This document shows positions 14,244 through 21,887 of a stretch of 64,000 nt of DNA, piece after piece (position 1 is the stretch's first letter; every line of letters begins with the position of its first letter). This DNA comes from a virus. The translations under genes were made by a program, and so were the position numbers. The notes under the pieces were generated by a model that had not been told where the DNA came from, did no database searches, and saw only the letters and a program-made list of their open reading frames with translations. Location of the stretch: positions 1 through 64,000 of IMG/VR virus record IMGVR_UViG_3300013102_000030, one strand, 5' to 3'.

Positions 14244-14428
14244 CCCCGGAGCAGAAGCTAGCGGCCATCCAACACGCCCTGAACGAACACAGCATAGAGA
14301 TAAAAGGCGGTCTCCTCATCGAACCCATCGTCTCTACCCGCCTCATTCAGAGCATCCTTGATCAACCCACTGCACAGCCACAACCCACCCGTGTCCGGAC
14401 GAGATCTCTCTCCTTCGGCTTCCACTAA
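14240..14428 (+). CDS. hypothetical protein, 62 aa
   Basis: ATGA overlap with the upstream gene. The N-terminal decapeptide matches the preceding protein; the rest is short and may be a truncated duplicate. No family recognised. Confidence 0.7.
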   Translation: MTPEQKLAAIQHALNEHSIEIKGGLLIEPIVSTRLIQSILDQPTAQPQPTRVRTRSLSFGFH

Positions 14429-14441
14429 AGTAAAGGAAAAC

Positions 14442-15044
14442 ATGACAGGCATTGCCTCCTACCTCATCAAGAACGACGACGAGACCCTTGACAAGCTTGA
14501 ATACTTCGGCCTGTCCTATGCGAACCTTATGGAAGCAGGCGTAACCGACGCTGACGCGCTCCGCAAGGTCACTCAGGCGTTCCTTGACACCCTCCCCACG
14601 CTCAGCACCAACCCGCTCCCCAAGACTCCCGAGTCTCCGGTCTCTGACACCTACTTCCATGTCTTCCACAAGTCAATGAACAAGCAGTCCGCCCTCTTCC
14701 CGGACAGCTACAACAGCCACAGAGACGCAGAAGCGGCCCTCGTACGCAACTACTACGACCAGAAGCGCGGCGGCGGTGTTGAACACTTCCTTTCCCTGTT
14801 CGACATCCGCGAGTTCAAGCGCCCCAACGTAACCATCCAAGGCATCACCTTCACCCGAGAGCGCCCCAAGCGCTACGAAATCATCTTCAAGCAGACGCAA
14901 AGGCGTTCCCACCACTACACGAACACCTACGCACGGTATGAAGACGCACAAGCCGTGCTTGATCACGCCTATCCAGCCGTCGCAGCCCACCAGCGCACCC
15001 CTGAAGACCGCTGGAGCAACCTCTACGAGATCCGGAGCATCTGA
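14442..15044 (+). CDS. hypothetical protein with two copies of the operon motif, 200 aa
   Basis: Start at ATG 14442 behind AAAGGAAAAC; an earlier in-frame ATG at 14358 overlaps the upstream gene without a ribosome site. Contains the repeated module twice: about residues 87-125 (HRDAEAAL to LFDIREF) and about 150-200 (YEDAQAVL to LYEIRSI). Function unknown. Confidence 0.8.
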   Translation: MTGIASYLIKNDDETLDKLEYFGLSYANLMEAGVTDADALRKVTQAFLDTLPTLSTNPLPKTPESPVSDTYFHVFHKSMNKQSALFPDSYNSHRDAEAALVRNYYDQKRGGGVEHFLSLFDIREFKRPNVTIQGITFTRERPKRYEIIFKQTQRRSHHYTNTYARYEDAQAVLDHAYPAVAAHQRTPEDRWSNLYEIRSI

Positions 15045-15466
15045 TGAAGCAGATTGATCCCGACGACGAAGCCACCTTCAACAAATTCATGACCTTTGCC
15101 CACGCATTTGCGGACATCAAGGGTCTGAATTTCCCCGATGAGTCCATTGAAGAGCATCTTCTCAACGGATTCCTTGACTCCCTGCCCGATGACTCCTGTC
15201 CAGCGGTAGCAGTGTCTACTGAAGCGCCCAAAGTCCACGCAGATACGATGGTTGCGGTAGGCTGGTTCATTGGACTCCGTGACAAACCGCGCAACGGTCC
15301 CGCCATCAAGCTCGGAAAGCTCATTTATGAGACCTATACCGACGCATCAAAGGCCCTTGACAAGGAATTCAACAGAAACGGAGCCACCAACGTCTACCGT
15401 TCCGGCCTCGCACCGTACTCAGAGAGAATCGACTACCAAATTGTCCCCATCTATCGAGCCGTCTGA
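15044..15466 (+). CDS. hypothetical protein, 140 aa
   Basis: TGATG overlap with the upstream stop. The N-terminal LLNGFLDSLP resembles QAFLDTLP in the preceding protein, and the C-terminal half carries the YTDASKAL to IVPIYRA form of the shared motif. Probably a paralogue of its neighbour. Confidence 0.8.
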   Translation: MKQIDPDDEATFNKFMTFAHAFADIKGLNFPDESIEEHLLNGFLDSLPDDSCPAVAVSTEAPKVHADTMVAVGWFIGLRDKPRNGPAIKLGKLIYETYTDASKALDKEFNRNGATNVYRSGLAPYSERIDYQIVPIYRAV

Positions 15467-15686
15467 CTTCCCAGAGCCTCCGGAAGCCCCTTCAGAGGCC
15501 GTCAATGCCCAACTTGACGACATTCGGGCGCGTTTCAACGTCCTTCTGCACGGATTTTTCCACGATTCCGACGCAGGAACGCCCATTTACGACCAACTCA
15601 AGAAAGAATACGACGACGAAGAGCGTTTCAACGAACTTCTGGCCTCCGGAGCAACAGAACGCCTCCACTACGGCACTTTTGTCTAA
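15441..15686 (+). CDS. hypothetical acidic protein, about 81 aa, start uncertain
   Basis: The frame is open and has coding character (EAVNAQLDDIRARFNVLL, then YDDEERFNELL). There is no ATG nearby; TTG at 15441, overlapping the upstream gene by 26 bases, is the nearest usable start, but it lacks a clear ribosome site. A longer version from 15270 would overlap the neighbour by about 200 bases and is less likely. Confidence 0.55.
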   Translation: MSPSIEPSDFPEPPEAPSEAVNAQLDDIRARFNVLLHGFFHDSDAGTPIYDQLKKEYDDEERFNELLASGATERLHYGTFV

Positions 15687-15707
15687 CAAATCAACGAAAA
15701 GGAATCC

Positions 15708-16226
15708 ATGACTACCGCAAAATACGACATTCCCGCCATTCTCGCCCTCCCCGTCGAGAAAAACGACCGCCAAGTCACCACCGTGGGCCAATATGTTGCC
15801 ACATCGACCCGAAAGAACCTCCTCAACACGTATTTCTCCCCCTCAGAGCGAGTTTCATGGCGAAATCCCATCCTTGCAGCCCTAGTGAAGGCCCAGATCA
15901 TCACCGGCACCCTCCAGAAGGACGGAAGCCTATACAATGCGAGTGAAGCCCAAGGTCAAGAGGTACTTGAGGCCATCGGAGAGTATCTGATCAAGGCAGA
16001 CTACTCCGCACTCCCGGAAGCACCCGTCATCAAGGAATGGTACGTCGTTGATTTCGACAAGACCTACGGCTCCAACGAAATCACCCTTCAGGAGATCATT
16101 TCCGGCCCCCACACCGAGGAAGAAGCCCGTAAAATCAGGAAGGAAGCGTATTCCACCGGCGCGTACGAGTTTTCCTCCTACGTCCTCCACATTCCCGTCC
16201 CCACTGACCTTCCTAAGAAGGCGTGA
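15708..16226 (+). CDS. hypothetical protein, 172 aa
   Basis: ATG behind AAAAGGAATCC. The C-terminal 60 residues again show the operon motif (TEEEARKIRKEAY, then SYVLHIP). Last gene of the operon; a promoter/terminator pair follows. Function unknown. Confidence 0.8.
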   Translation: MTTAKYDIPAILALPVEKNDRQVTTVGQYVATSTRKNLLNTYFSPSERVSWRNPILAALVKAQIITGTLQKDGSLYNASEAQGQEVLEAIGEYLIKADYSALPEAPVIKEWYVVDFDKTYGSNEITLQEIISGPHTEEEARKIRKEAYSTGAYEFSSYVLHIPVPTDLPKKA

Positions 16227-16237
16227 TACAATACAAT
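16224..16237 (+). promoter_or_regulatory. double TGATACAAT-type promoter
   Basis: TGATACAATACAAT holds two overlapping TACAAT hexamers (16227-16232 and 16232-16237) at the stop of the upstream gene. The predicted transcript starts a few bases before the terminator at 16248. Confidence 0.5.
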
Positions 16238-16247
16238 AACCAACCGA

Positions 16248-16286
16248 AACGACATCGCCACATCTGGCGGTGTCGTTTTTTATTTG
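16248..16286 (+). terminator. intrinsic terminator, possible attenuator
   Basis: Arms 16248-16259 and 16266-16277 form 12 bp (one G-U) around ACATCT, followed by TTTTTATTT. It ends the 13540-16226 operon. Because a promoter lies just before it, it could also attenuate expression of 16309. Confidence 0.85.
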
Positions 16287-16308
16287 TGAAGAGAAGGAGG
16301 GTCTCTGA

Positions 16309-16608
16309 GTGGAAAAGATTTTTGAGATCATCAGTACCTCTGGTCCACAAGGCGGGTTCGTGGCAGTTGTTCTCTTGCTTCTTTTCTTTGTTCGTAAACA
16401 GGAAGCTGGAGTCCGAAATGAGATCAACGGATCTCTCCAAAGGCTCCAGACCGAAAACGATGGACTCAGGGCCAAAATCAAAGAACTGAATACGGAAATC
16501 GACACGCAGCGAGAGGAACGAAGAGCGGCTGAAGACCGCGCAGACAAACAAAGACGACGTGCAGAAGCCGCAGAGTCTAAACTAGGAGTAACCGATGTCA
16601 CAGGCTGA
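16309..16608 (+). CDS. membrane-anchored coiled-coil protein, 99 aa
   Basis: GTG start behind AAGGAGGG (16295-16302). A membrane helix at about residues 16-29 (GFVAVVLLLLFFV) is followed by a long Glu/Arg/Lys coiled coil to residue about 92. It overlaps the next gene. Could be a holin accessory or spanin-like factor, but nothing is diagnostic. Confidence 0.8.
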   Translation: MEKIFEIISTSGPQGGFVAVVLLLLFFVRKQEAGVRNEINGSLQRLQTENDGLRAKIKELNTEIDTQREERRAAEDRADKQRRRAEAAESKLGVTDVTG

Positions 16609-17497
16609 TGAATTGAAAACGGAAGGGACTGACGGAACATCCGTAGCAGCCCTTGCCGAACGCTTTAAGAGGTCATACCGCTATACCAAGATGGGACTTG
16701 TGGCTCTGCTTCTATTCGGCCTACTGTCTTCCTTTACCTTCTGGCAAGTCAACACTGAGAAAGATATTGCCGTCCAAAACCAACAGGTTCTGTCCCAGTC
16801 GATGGACAAAGATCTCTGCAAGGTCTATCCCGAGACTGAAAGCTGCAAGATCTCCGCTCAGATCAAGGAGTCCCCTACGGAAGCTGTCATCCCGAAGGAC
16901 GGCAAAGACGGTCAGAACGGTAAAGACGGTCAGGACGGAGCCAACGGTACAGACGGACGCGGAGTAACCAAGTTCGATCAGGCCACAGGTAACCTCATTG
17001 TCACCTACACGGACGGACAGACGCAGGATCTGGGACGTATCGTCGGACGGGACGGAGAAAACGGAGCGACAGGAGCCACCGGAGAAAAGGGAGCAGACGG
17101 ACGCGGTATTGTCTCATCCTCCATCGAAGGCGGCGCACTCATGGTCACCTACACAGACGGCTCAGTCCAGAACGCAGGATTCGTCGTCGGCCCCAAGGGT
17201 GACAAGGGTGATCCGGGCCAAACCGGAGCCACAGGAGCGTCGGGAACGGACGGTAAGGACGGTTTGAACGGCCAGAACGGGCTAACTCCTACCGGCATCA
17301 ACTCCGACATCTACGGAACCGTGACAGTCACCTACAATGACGGCTCATCCGCACAGGTCGGCAAGATTATCCTTCCGAACATCGAAATCTTCCAGTGTGT
17401 CGATAACGTCATGACCCTGAAGCTTACCAACGGTCCAGCGCACACAGCACCTGCCGTATGCAGTCTACCACAGGCCATCCCCAACCCACTAAAGTAA
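16595..17497 (+). CDS. membrane-anchored collagen-like protein, 300 aa
   Basis: ATG behind ACTAGGAGTAACC, inside the end of the previous gene. One membrane helix (about residues 33-52) with a cytoplasmic N-terminus, then three Gly-X-Y collagen segments (for example KDGQNGKDGQDG and GPKGDKGDPG). These alternate with three copies of a roughly 30-residue beta unit (VTYTDGQTQDLGRIVG and relatives). The C-terminus has a Cys pair. Collagen repeats are common in phage fibres, but the membrane anchor points to a role at the host envelope during infection or lysis. Confidence 0.85.
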   Translation: MSQADELKTEGTDGTSVAALAERFKRSYRYTKMGLVALLLFGLLSSFTFWQVNTEKDIAVQNQQVLSQSMDKDLCKVYPETESCKISAQIKESPTEAVIPKDGKDGQNGKDGQDGANGTDGRGVTKFDQATGNLIVTYTDGQTQDLGRIVGRDGENGATGATGEKGADGRGIVSSSIEGGALMVTYTDGSVQNAGFVVGPKGDKGDPGQTGATGASGTDGKDGLNGQNGLTPTGINSDIYGTVTVTYNDGSSAQVGKIILPNIEIFQCVDNVMTLKLTNGPAHTAPAVCSLPQAIPNPLK

Positions 17498-17506
17498 GGA
17501 ACCACC

Positions 17507-17962
17507 ATGGAACTAGTCCTCGCGGCTACAGCGGTCTTCACGATCCTGCAACCGTTCATCAACGCGTGGATCAACCGCATCAACTGGACACCAAAGCAGA
17601 AGACACTGGTAGCATGGGCGGTAGCTATCGTCATCGGCGCAGGCTACGTCTTCTTCACTGCCGGTATCGGTAGCTGGTACCAGCTATTCCTTGCAGCACC
17701 ACTGATCTTCGGCTACGGTCAGGCAATTCACCAGTTCCTCGTGAAGAACATTGCCACCAAGTTCGAAGCAATCACTGCCAAGGGAAGCGCGGTTATCGCG
17801 CCAGCAGAGAACACCGACAACGCAGAGCTTGTCACGGACAAGACCATCGATCTTCAGGGCGGCTCCGTTACCGTCGAAGCTCCGGTCACCGTGAAGCAAG
17901 CAGATACACCACCACCGACCGATCCAGAACCTCTCAAGAGGGACGAAAACGTAGTCGGATAA
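17507..17962 (+). CDS. putative holin, 151 aa
   Basis: ATG behind TAAGGAACCACC. Three hydrophobic stretches: about residues 3-18, 36-53 (VAWAVAIVIGAGYVFF) and 60-75. A soluble acidic tail follows. Size and topology fit phage holins, and the neighbours are membrane proteins. No endolysin was found beside it, which weakens the call. Confidence 0.55.
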   Translation: MELVLAATAVFTILQPFINAWINRINWTPKQKTLVAWAVAIVIGAGYVFFTAGIGSWYQLFLAAPLIFGYGQAIHQFLVKNIATKFEAITAKGSAVIAPAENTDNAELVTDKTIDLQGGSVTVEAPVTVKQADTPPPTDPEPLKRDENVVG

Positions 17963-17965
17963 CCC

Positions 17966-18000
17966 AAGGGCCGCTCCTCACCGAGCGGCCTTTGTGTTTT
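17966..18000 (+). terminator. intrinsic terminator
   Basis: GGCCGCTC (17969-17976), loop CTCACC, GAGCGGCC (17983-17990), then TTTGTGTTTT. The U-tract also supplies the -35 of the next promoter. Confidence 0.9.
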
Positions 18001-18020
18001 CTGTGCAACGGTGATACAAT
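17992..18020 (+). promoter_or_regulatory. promoter for leaderless gene 18027
   Basis: TTGTGT (17992-17997) and TACAAT (18015-18020) are 17 bases apart, with TGA before the -10. The ATG is six bases after the -10, exactly as at 13540. Confidence 0.75.
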
Positions 18021-18026
18021 CGACAC

Positions 18027-18338
18027 ATGACAACGAACTACCAACTCCAGACTCCTGAATCCCTCTACGTGCTCATCCAGCACCCGACGCTTTCAGAGTC
18101 TGTCAACGTATACGCAGCAAACCGCTCCGATCTGGAGACCCTGCTTGACAACCTTGAACTTGCCGGTGTGGCTGAAGGCCGGTTCCACGAAGACCTTGAA
18201 ATTGTCGAAGACTCCCTGACCGATGTCGTAGACAACCACGGCAATCAGGTTCCCTTCCTGCTGGAACTGACCAAAGCTGACCTCTCGCTTGCCACCACCT
18301 TTGAGTTCATGAACTTCCTCGGAGTCGTCGCTGAATGA
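18027..18338 (+). CDS. hypothetical acidic protein, 103 aa (leaderless)
   Basis: No ribosome site lies before the ATG, and the -10 hexamer ends six bases upstream, so translation probably starts at the mRNA 5' end. Ends in an ATGA overlap with the next gene. No family recognised. Confidence 0.8.
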   Translation: MTTNYQLQTPESLYVLIQHPTLSESVNVYAANRSDLETLLDNLELAGVAEGRFHEDLEIVEDSLTDVVDNHGNQVPFLLELTKADLSLATTFEFMNFLGVVAE

Positions 18339-18592
18339 GTGAACTCATTGCCCTACAAATAGCCCGACGCATCCGAGAAGATAGAGCTATGACACAAGTT
18401 ACCACACCCAAGCCTCCCAAGGCACCAAAACCCGAGAAATCCGCCCTTGTCAGGGCATCCATCCTCCTGTTCATCCTTGCACTCGCCTCGCTGACCGTTG
18501 CAGCCTTTGTCGGCTCTGCCTACCTCGCTGTAGGTGCCCTTCTGTGGGGCAGTGGCTCCATCACCGCTGCTGTCCTCTCCCTAAGGGAGTAA
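18335..18592 (+). CDS. small membrane protein, 85 aa
   Basis: ATGA overlap with 18027. A Pro/Lys-rich N-terminus (PKPPKAPKPEK) precedes two membrane helices (about residues 40-60 and 62-80). Function unknown. Confidence 0.8.
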   Translation: MSELIALQIARRIREDRAMTQVTTPKPPKAPKPEKSALVRASILLFILALASLTVAAFVGSAYLAVGALLWGSGSITAAVLSLRE

Positions 18593-18593
18593 C

Positions 18594-18917
18594 ATGACTG
18601 TAGACGAGTATCTACGCTCCTCTAAGGGAGTACCACCCATCCCTGAGAGATGGACGTGGGAGGTCCAGAAGGCAACGTACACCAAGAAGGACAGCAACAA
18701 CATACCTGTTCAGTACTCGCTATACGACGTGTACATTCTGGATGAGAACAACGACGTACTGAGCAAGCAGACCTACGAACCGATGAGTCAGGATCTCACC
18801 CGATTCCCGATCACCACCAATGAGAACTTCCTGACCGTCGTTCAGGCAACCTACTTCTCCCTGTACAGATCCCGAAAGCCGGATTTGCCGGAACTCCTGA
18901 CACTGCCCAATCTATGA
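18594..18917 (+). CDS. hypothetical protein, 107 aa
   Basis: ATG two bases after the upstream stop, with AAGGGAG just before it. Tyr-rich, mixed strand/helix. ATGA overlap with the next gene. No family recognised. Confidence 0.8.
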   Translation: MTVDEYLRSSKGVPPIPERWTWEVQKATYTKKDSNNIPVQYSLYDVYILDENNDVLSKQTYEPMSQDLTRFPITTNENFLTVVQATYFSLYRSRKPDLPELLTLPNL

Positions 18918-19198
18918 CCAAAGACCTCTACAAGAACTGTACCGACCTCACGGAAGAACTCCACATGGCAAAAGACGAACTCTACATTGACGTGCGCTTC
19001 ACATTCAAGCGCGAAGTTGAATTTGAAGGAGAAGATCCCACCCTCCGGCCTGTTGCCATCAAGCGACACAAGGTCAAGGGGCTGGACGATGACGAGCTAG
19101 ACGGCATCGGAGAGTCCTTCGCGCAGAGTAGCTGGCTTCAGATAGCTTTGGCCCAGATTCCATCTGTCTTGGCGGATAACAACAAGATCAAGCTGTGA
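18914..19198 (+). CDS. hypothetical protein, 94 aa
   Basis: Coupled to the upstream gene by ATGA. Beta-strand middle (LYIDVRFTFKREVEF) followed by a helical C-terminus. No family recognised. Confidence 0.8.
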   Translation: MTKDLYKNCTDLTEELHMAKDELYIDVRFTFKREVEFEGEDPTLRPVAIKRHKVKGLDDDELDGIGESFAQSSWLQIALAQIPSVLADNNKIKL

Positions 19199-19203
19199 GT
19201 TAG

Positions 19204-19232
19204 TTGACAAAAACCCTCTCTTCTGTCATACT
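19204..19232 (+). promoter_or_regulatory. promoter TTGACA-17-CATACT
   Basis: A consensus -35 TTGACA (19204-19209) and CATACT (19227-19232) with a 17-base spacer, directly after the upstream gene. Drives the macro-domain gene group. Confidence 0.75.
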
Positions 19233-19265
19233 GATTTTACGCGCACCAACGACAAGGGAGGGGAA

Positions 19266-19502
19266 ATGACCAATCCAGCACCAGAGAAGCCCAAAGAGGG
19301 CATAGAAGGAACCTTTGAGATCAAGGTCTTCCAAGCAGATCGGGCGGCAATGGTCCACACCGAAACGCTGAAGAACAGCAGTGAGATCGAACCTCGCCTC
19401 AAGGACCTGACCAGAGAATACCATCTCGGTACCTACATCACTGTTGCCGACCCCGGAGTCTATATGTACACGGACGGAACCATACACGTGAACAAGATAT
19501 GA
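19266..19502 (+). CDS. hypothetical protein, 78 aa, paralogue of 19717
   Basis: ATG behind AAGGGAGGGGAA. The core FEIKVFQADRAAMVHTE with a late MYTDGTI matches FEFRVFQNNQSVPVHTE and RYTDGYV in the protein from 19717. Function unknown. Confidence 0.8.
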   Translation: MTNPAPEKPKEGIEGTFEIKVFQADRAAMVHTETLKNSSEIEPRLKDLTREYHLGTYITVADPGVYMYTDGTIHVNKI

Positions 19503-19720
19503 TCCAACTCCTCAGAGCATACATAGACGGTCGTGTCATTGCGGCGGAAGCTTATGATCATGATGAGCTTCTGCCGCAGCCTGACGTTCCCCCATGGGCA
19601 CGCATGCGCTGCTCTCCCACACCCGTGTGGCAGAGCCGCATGGCACACCTAGCAACCTTTGGCGGGTACGATAAAGTCACCGTCACATCAATCTACCCAT
19701 CGACAAAGAGCACCACATGA
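19499..19720 (+). CDS. hypothetical protein, 73 aa
   Basis: ATGA overlaps at both ends place it inside a coupled string. Sits between two paralogous genes. No family recognised. Confidence 0.75.
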   Translation: MIQLLRAYIDGRVIAAEAYDHDELLPQPDVPPWARMRCSPTPVWQSRMAHLATFGGYDKVTVTSIYPSTKSTT

Positions 19721-19923
19721 AATTCGAATTCAGAGTCTTCCAGAACAACCAATCAGTACCAGTTCACACCGAAGAGTCGGATGTGGAGAACCCAGCACCG
19801 AAATGCCATGAGCTTTCCGTCAAGTTCCACCTTGGCCCTCCCACCTATTCGGTGGATTACGGCTGGCGGTACACTGACGGCTATGTATCTGCTTCACCCC
19901 TAGAACAAGAAAAGGACAAATGA
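19717..19923 (+). CDS. hypothetical protein, 68 aa, paralogue of 19266
   Basis: ATGA overlap with the upstream gene and with the macro-domain gene. Same strand order and end motif (YTDG) as the protein from 19266; the duplication may be old, as identity is limited. Confidence 0.8.
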   Translation: MKFEFRVFQNNQSVPVHTEESDVENPAPKCHELSVKFHLGPPTYSVDYGWRYTDGYVSASPLEQEKDK

Positions 19924-20444
19924 CTTTCCAGATCATCAAGGGCGATCTGTTCGACCCCGCCCACAACTTCAACGCGCTCGCACAGGGTGTCAACACCAAG
20001 GGCATCATGGGCGCTGGCATTGCGGTGCCGTTCCGGGAGAAGTTCCCTCTCATGTACCGTGAGTACATCCAGTGGTGCGCCAAGTACGAGGCCGTTCTTC
20101 CGGGCCTCCTGCACGCCTTCTACGACGTTGACGGTGGAGTCCATCCCTCACGTCCTGCCGTCTACAACCTGTTCTCTCAGGTCCAGCCCGGAAAGGACGG
20201 CTCCTACGCCCTGCTGGAACGCGCCACCTTCCTCATGCTGAAGGAAGCAGAGGATTCTCTCTCAGTCTTTACGGCTTTTGATTCAACCCGTCCTGAAGAT
20301 CCTGACCTGATTGACGGCAAGTTCCGCGTTGGCCTGCCATGGATCGGCTGTGGCATTGCCGGTCTCCAGCGTCACAACGTTGAGCACATCTTCCGCCGAT
20401 ACCTCACCGACTCTGAGGTTGAGTTCACTCTCGTAGAGCAGTAA
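19920..20444 (+). CDS. macro-domain protein (ADP-ribose binding), 174 aa
   Basis: The whole protein is one macro domain. Residues 3-45 carry the typical start: IIKGDLF, NALAQGVNTKGIMGAGIA and a following EKFP. A later conserved loop is seen at GLPWIGCGIAGLQ (about 140-152). Macro domains bind ADP-ribose; many remove it from proteins or nucleic acids or hydrolyse ADP-ribose 1''-phosphate. ATGA overlap with the preceding gene. With the NAD-metabolism-like genes at 23435 and 24524 and the ADP-ribosyltransferase domains in 29355-38105, it suggests a phage ADP-ribose programme. Which ADP-ribose species it acts on cannot be read from the sequence. Confidence 0.85.
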   Translation: MTFQIIKGDLFDPAHNFNALAQGVNTKGIMGAGIAVPFREKFPLMYREYIQWCAKYEAVLPGLLHAFYDVDGGVHPSRPAVYNLFSQVQPGKDGSYALLERATFLMLKEAEDSLSVFTAFDSTRPEDPDLIDGKFRVGLPWIGCGIAGLQRHNVEHIFRRYLTDSEVEFTLVEQ

Positions 20445-20453
20445 GGAAACAGT

Positions 20454-21281
20454 ATGGAACTTTTCTTTGTCCTCTTTTTCCTTGTACTGACCGCAGTGCT
20501 GATCGTGGGCGGGAAGTTCCTCCAAAGCAACCCGCAGATCGTCCAGCGGACAAAGAAGATCCTCCATGCGAACCGCCAGCCGCCCTCTGATCCAGTAGCC
20601 GACCAGAGGGCGCTGGAGACCGCCTTCAAGAACCTCCGGAAGGCCAAGCAGGAGGAACACTACCTGCATCTGAACCAGTGGCAGCAGGTCTATCTCCAGA
20701 ACCTCAAACCGACCGACCCCGAGCGCGTGGCCCTTGAGGTCAAGCGCAACGGAATCAACGTTGAGGAAGCCAAGTTTGTCGTCTCTGCTCCCGCCGACAC
20801 AGAGGAGATCAGCTACTCCCACCGAGTGGTCAAGGGCCTTTCTGTCCTCAGGGGTGAACCCAACAAGCAGTCCCAAACGCTTGCCACCCTGAAGAACGGC
20901 ACCAAGATTCAGATCGATGGATACACCTACGGTGAAAAGATCGGCTACACTGATATCTGGTACCGTATTGACGACAAGAACGGCATCTACGCTACCGCGT
21001 ACATCTGGGCAGGGTCCACAACCCAGCCCGAGCCTAAGGGACTCCCGCGTGTCTTCCCCGAGAACACACCCAAGTCCCCTGCGGCAGTACGTGACCTTGA
21101 GCGCAAGATCGACCTGCTGAACGCTGAGGTTGAGAACAGCCTCCGAAGGACAGCAGGGAAGACCAGCCGTGAAGTCAGGGCTGAGGTCATGTTCGTACCA
21201 CTCAAATCCCCCAAAAGTACTCGATGGGACGCAACTCCCAAAGAGTACATCCCCTCCACTATCCAAAAGGTAATCAAATAA
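20454..21281 (+). CDS. membrane-anchored SH3b-domain protein, 275 aa
   Basis: ATG behind TAAGGAAACAGT. An N-terminal membrane helix (about residues 3-20) is followed by charged helices. A bacterial SH3-type domain follows at about 122-182, with the typical LSVLRGEP start and WYRI and GIYATAYI strands. SH3b domains usually bind peptidoglycan peptides or other wall parts. A coiled region follows (about 205-230). Probably an envelope protein; no catalytic residues are visible. Confidence 0.8.
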   Translation: MELFFVLFFLVLTAVLIVGGKFLQSNPQIVQRTKKILHANRQPPSDPVADQRALETAFKNLRKAKQEEHYLHLNQWQQVYLQNLKPTDPERVALEVKRNGINVEEAKFVVSAPADTEEISYSHRVVKGLSVLRGEPNKQSQTLATLKNGTKIQIDGYTYGEKIGYTDIWYRIDDKNGIYATAYIWAGSTTQPEPKGLPRVFPENTPKSPAAVRDLERKIDLLNAEVENSLRRTAGKTSREVRAEVMFVPLKSPKSTRWDATPKEYIPSTIQKVIK

Positions 21282-21293
21282 CGAAAGAGAATC

Positions 21294-21887
21294 ATGAAAG
21301 AAAAACTTATCAAGGCTTACTGGACAGCTTGGCGCTGGCCGGAAGTTCATAGCGACTCCAAGGACGTGATCTGGATCAGCCGCGTCCTCGCTGTTGCCAT
21401 CCCGGTTTTTCTTGTGATTCTGACCTTCCTGATCGGTGTATCAGCCTTTGGTGTCGTCCTGTCCGCCATCATGGCCGGATTTGTCGGTGTCGGGCTGATT
21501 GTCCTCACCGTATCCGCCTTCTACGAGGAATACCCTACAGTGGAAGACTTTGAGGCACGTGAAGCAGCCATCAAGGACTTCTTCATCGGCTTTCCGTCCA
21601 TCACGGACGTTCCGATCATCGAAGATGACGAAGATGAGTGGATCGCGTACGGCCACATCGACAAAACCCTCTTCCTTGATGCCATTGCCCGAGTCATCTT
21701 CCGTGTTACGGAAGACGGAGCACTTGCTGACCGGTTTATCGGCAAGGAAGATCAGGTGGAGTACCTGTACGCCCGTTTCAACAGCCCACAGCAGACGCAC
21801 TGGAAAGACGGCATCACCTTCTGCCACGAGCACTCCACAGACTGCTTCCCCGTTACGAGAATTGAGATACATGAGCCAGACAACTAG
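21294..21887 (+). CDS. membrane protein with C-terminal domain shared with 21871, 197 aa
   Basis: ATG behind GAAAGAGAATC. Two membrane helices (about residues 28-50 and 53-74), then a soluble domain (about 95-195) with PIIEDDEDEWIAYGHID and ending CFPVTRI. The next protein has the same order of elements (PIYEEDDGQVFGWGHID, ending FPITYF). Confidence 0.8.
   Translation: MKEKLIKAYWTAWRWPEVHSDSKDVIWISRVLAVAIPVFLVILTFLIGVSAFGVVLSAIMAGFVGVGLIVLTVSAFYEEYPTVEDFEAREAAIKDFFIGFPSITDVPIIEDDEDEWIAYGHIDKTLFLDAIARVIFRVTEDGALADRFIGKEDQVEYLYARFNSPQQTHWKDGITFCHEHSTDCFPVTRIEIHEPDN

Noticed and set aside
15930-16640. 236-codon open frame on the - strand
   Set aside because: Crosses the terminator at 16248 and two + strand genes; no ribosome site.
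17507-17962. Confident holin/endolysin cassette
   Set aside because: Only the holin-like topology is present; no amidase, muramidase or peptidase motif lies nearby.
20283-21350. 355-codon open frame on the - strand
   Set aside because: It lies opposite the macro-domain and SH3b genes, which have clear domains and ribosome sites. No ribosome site and unlikely composition.
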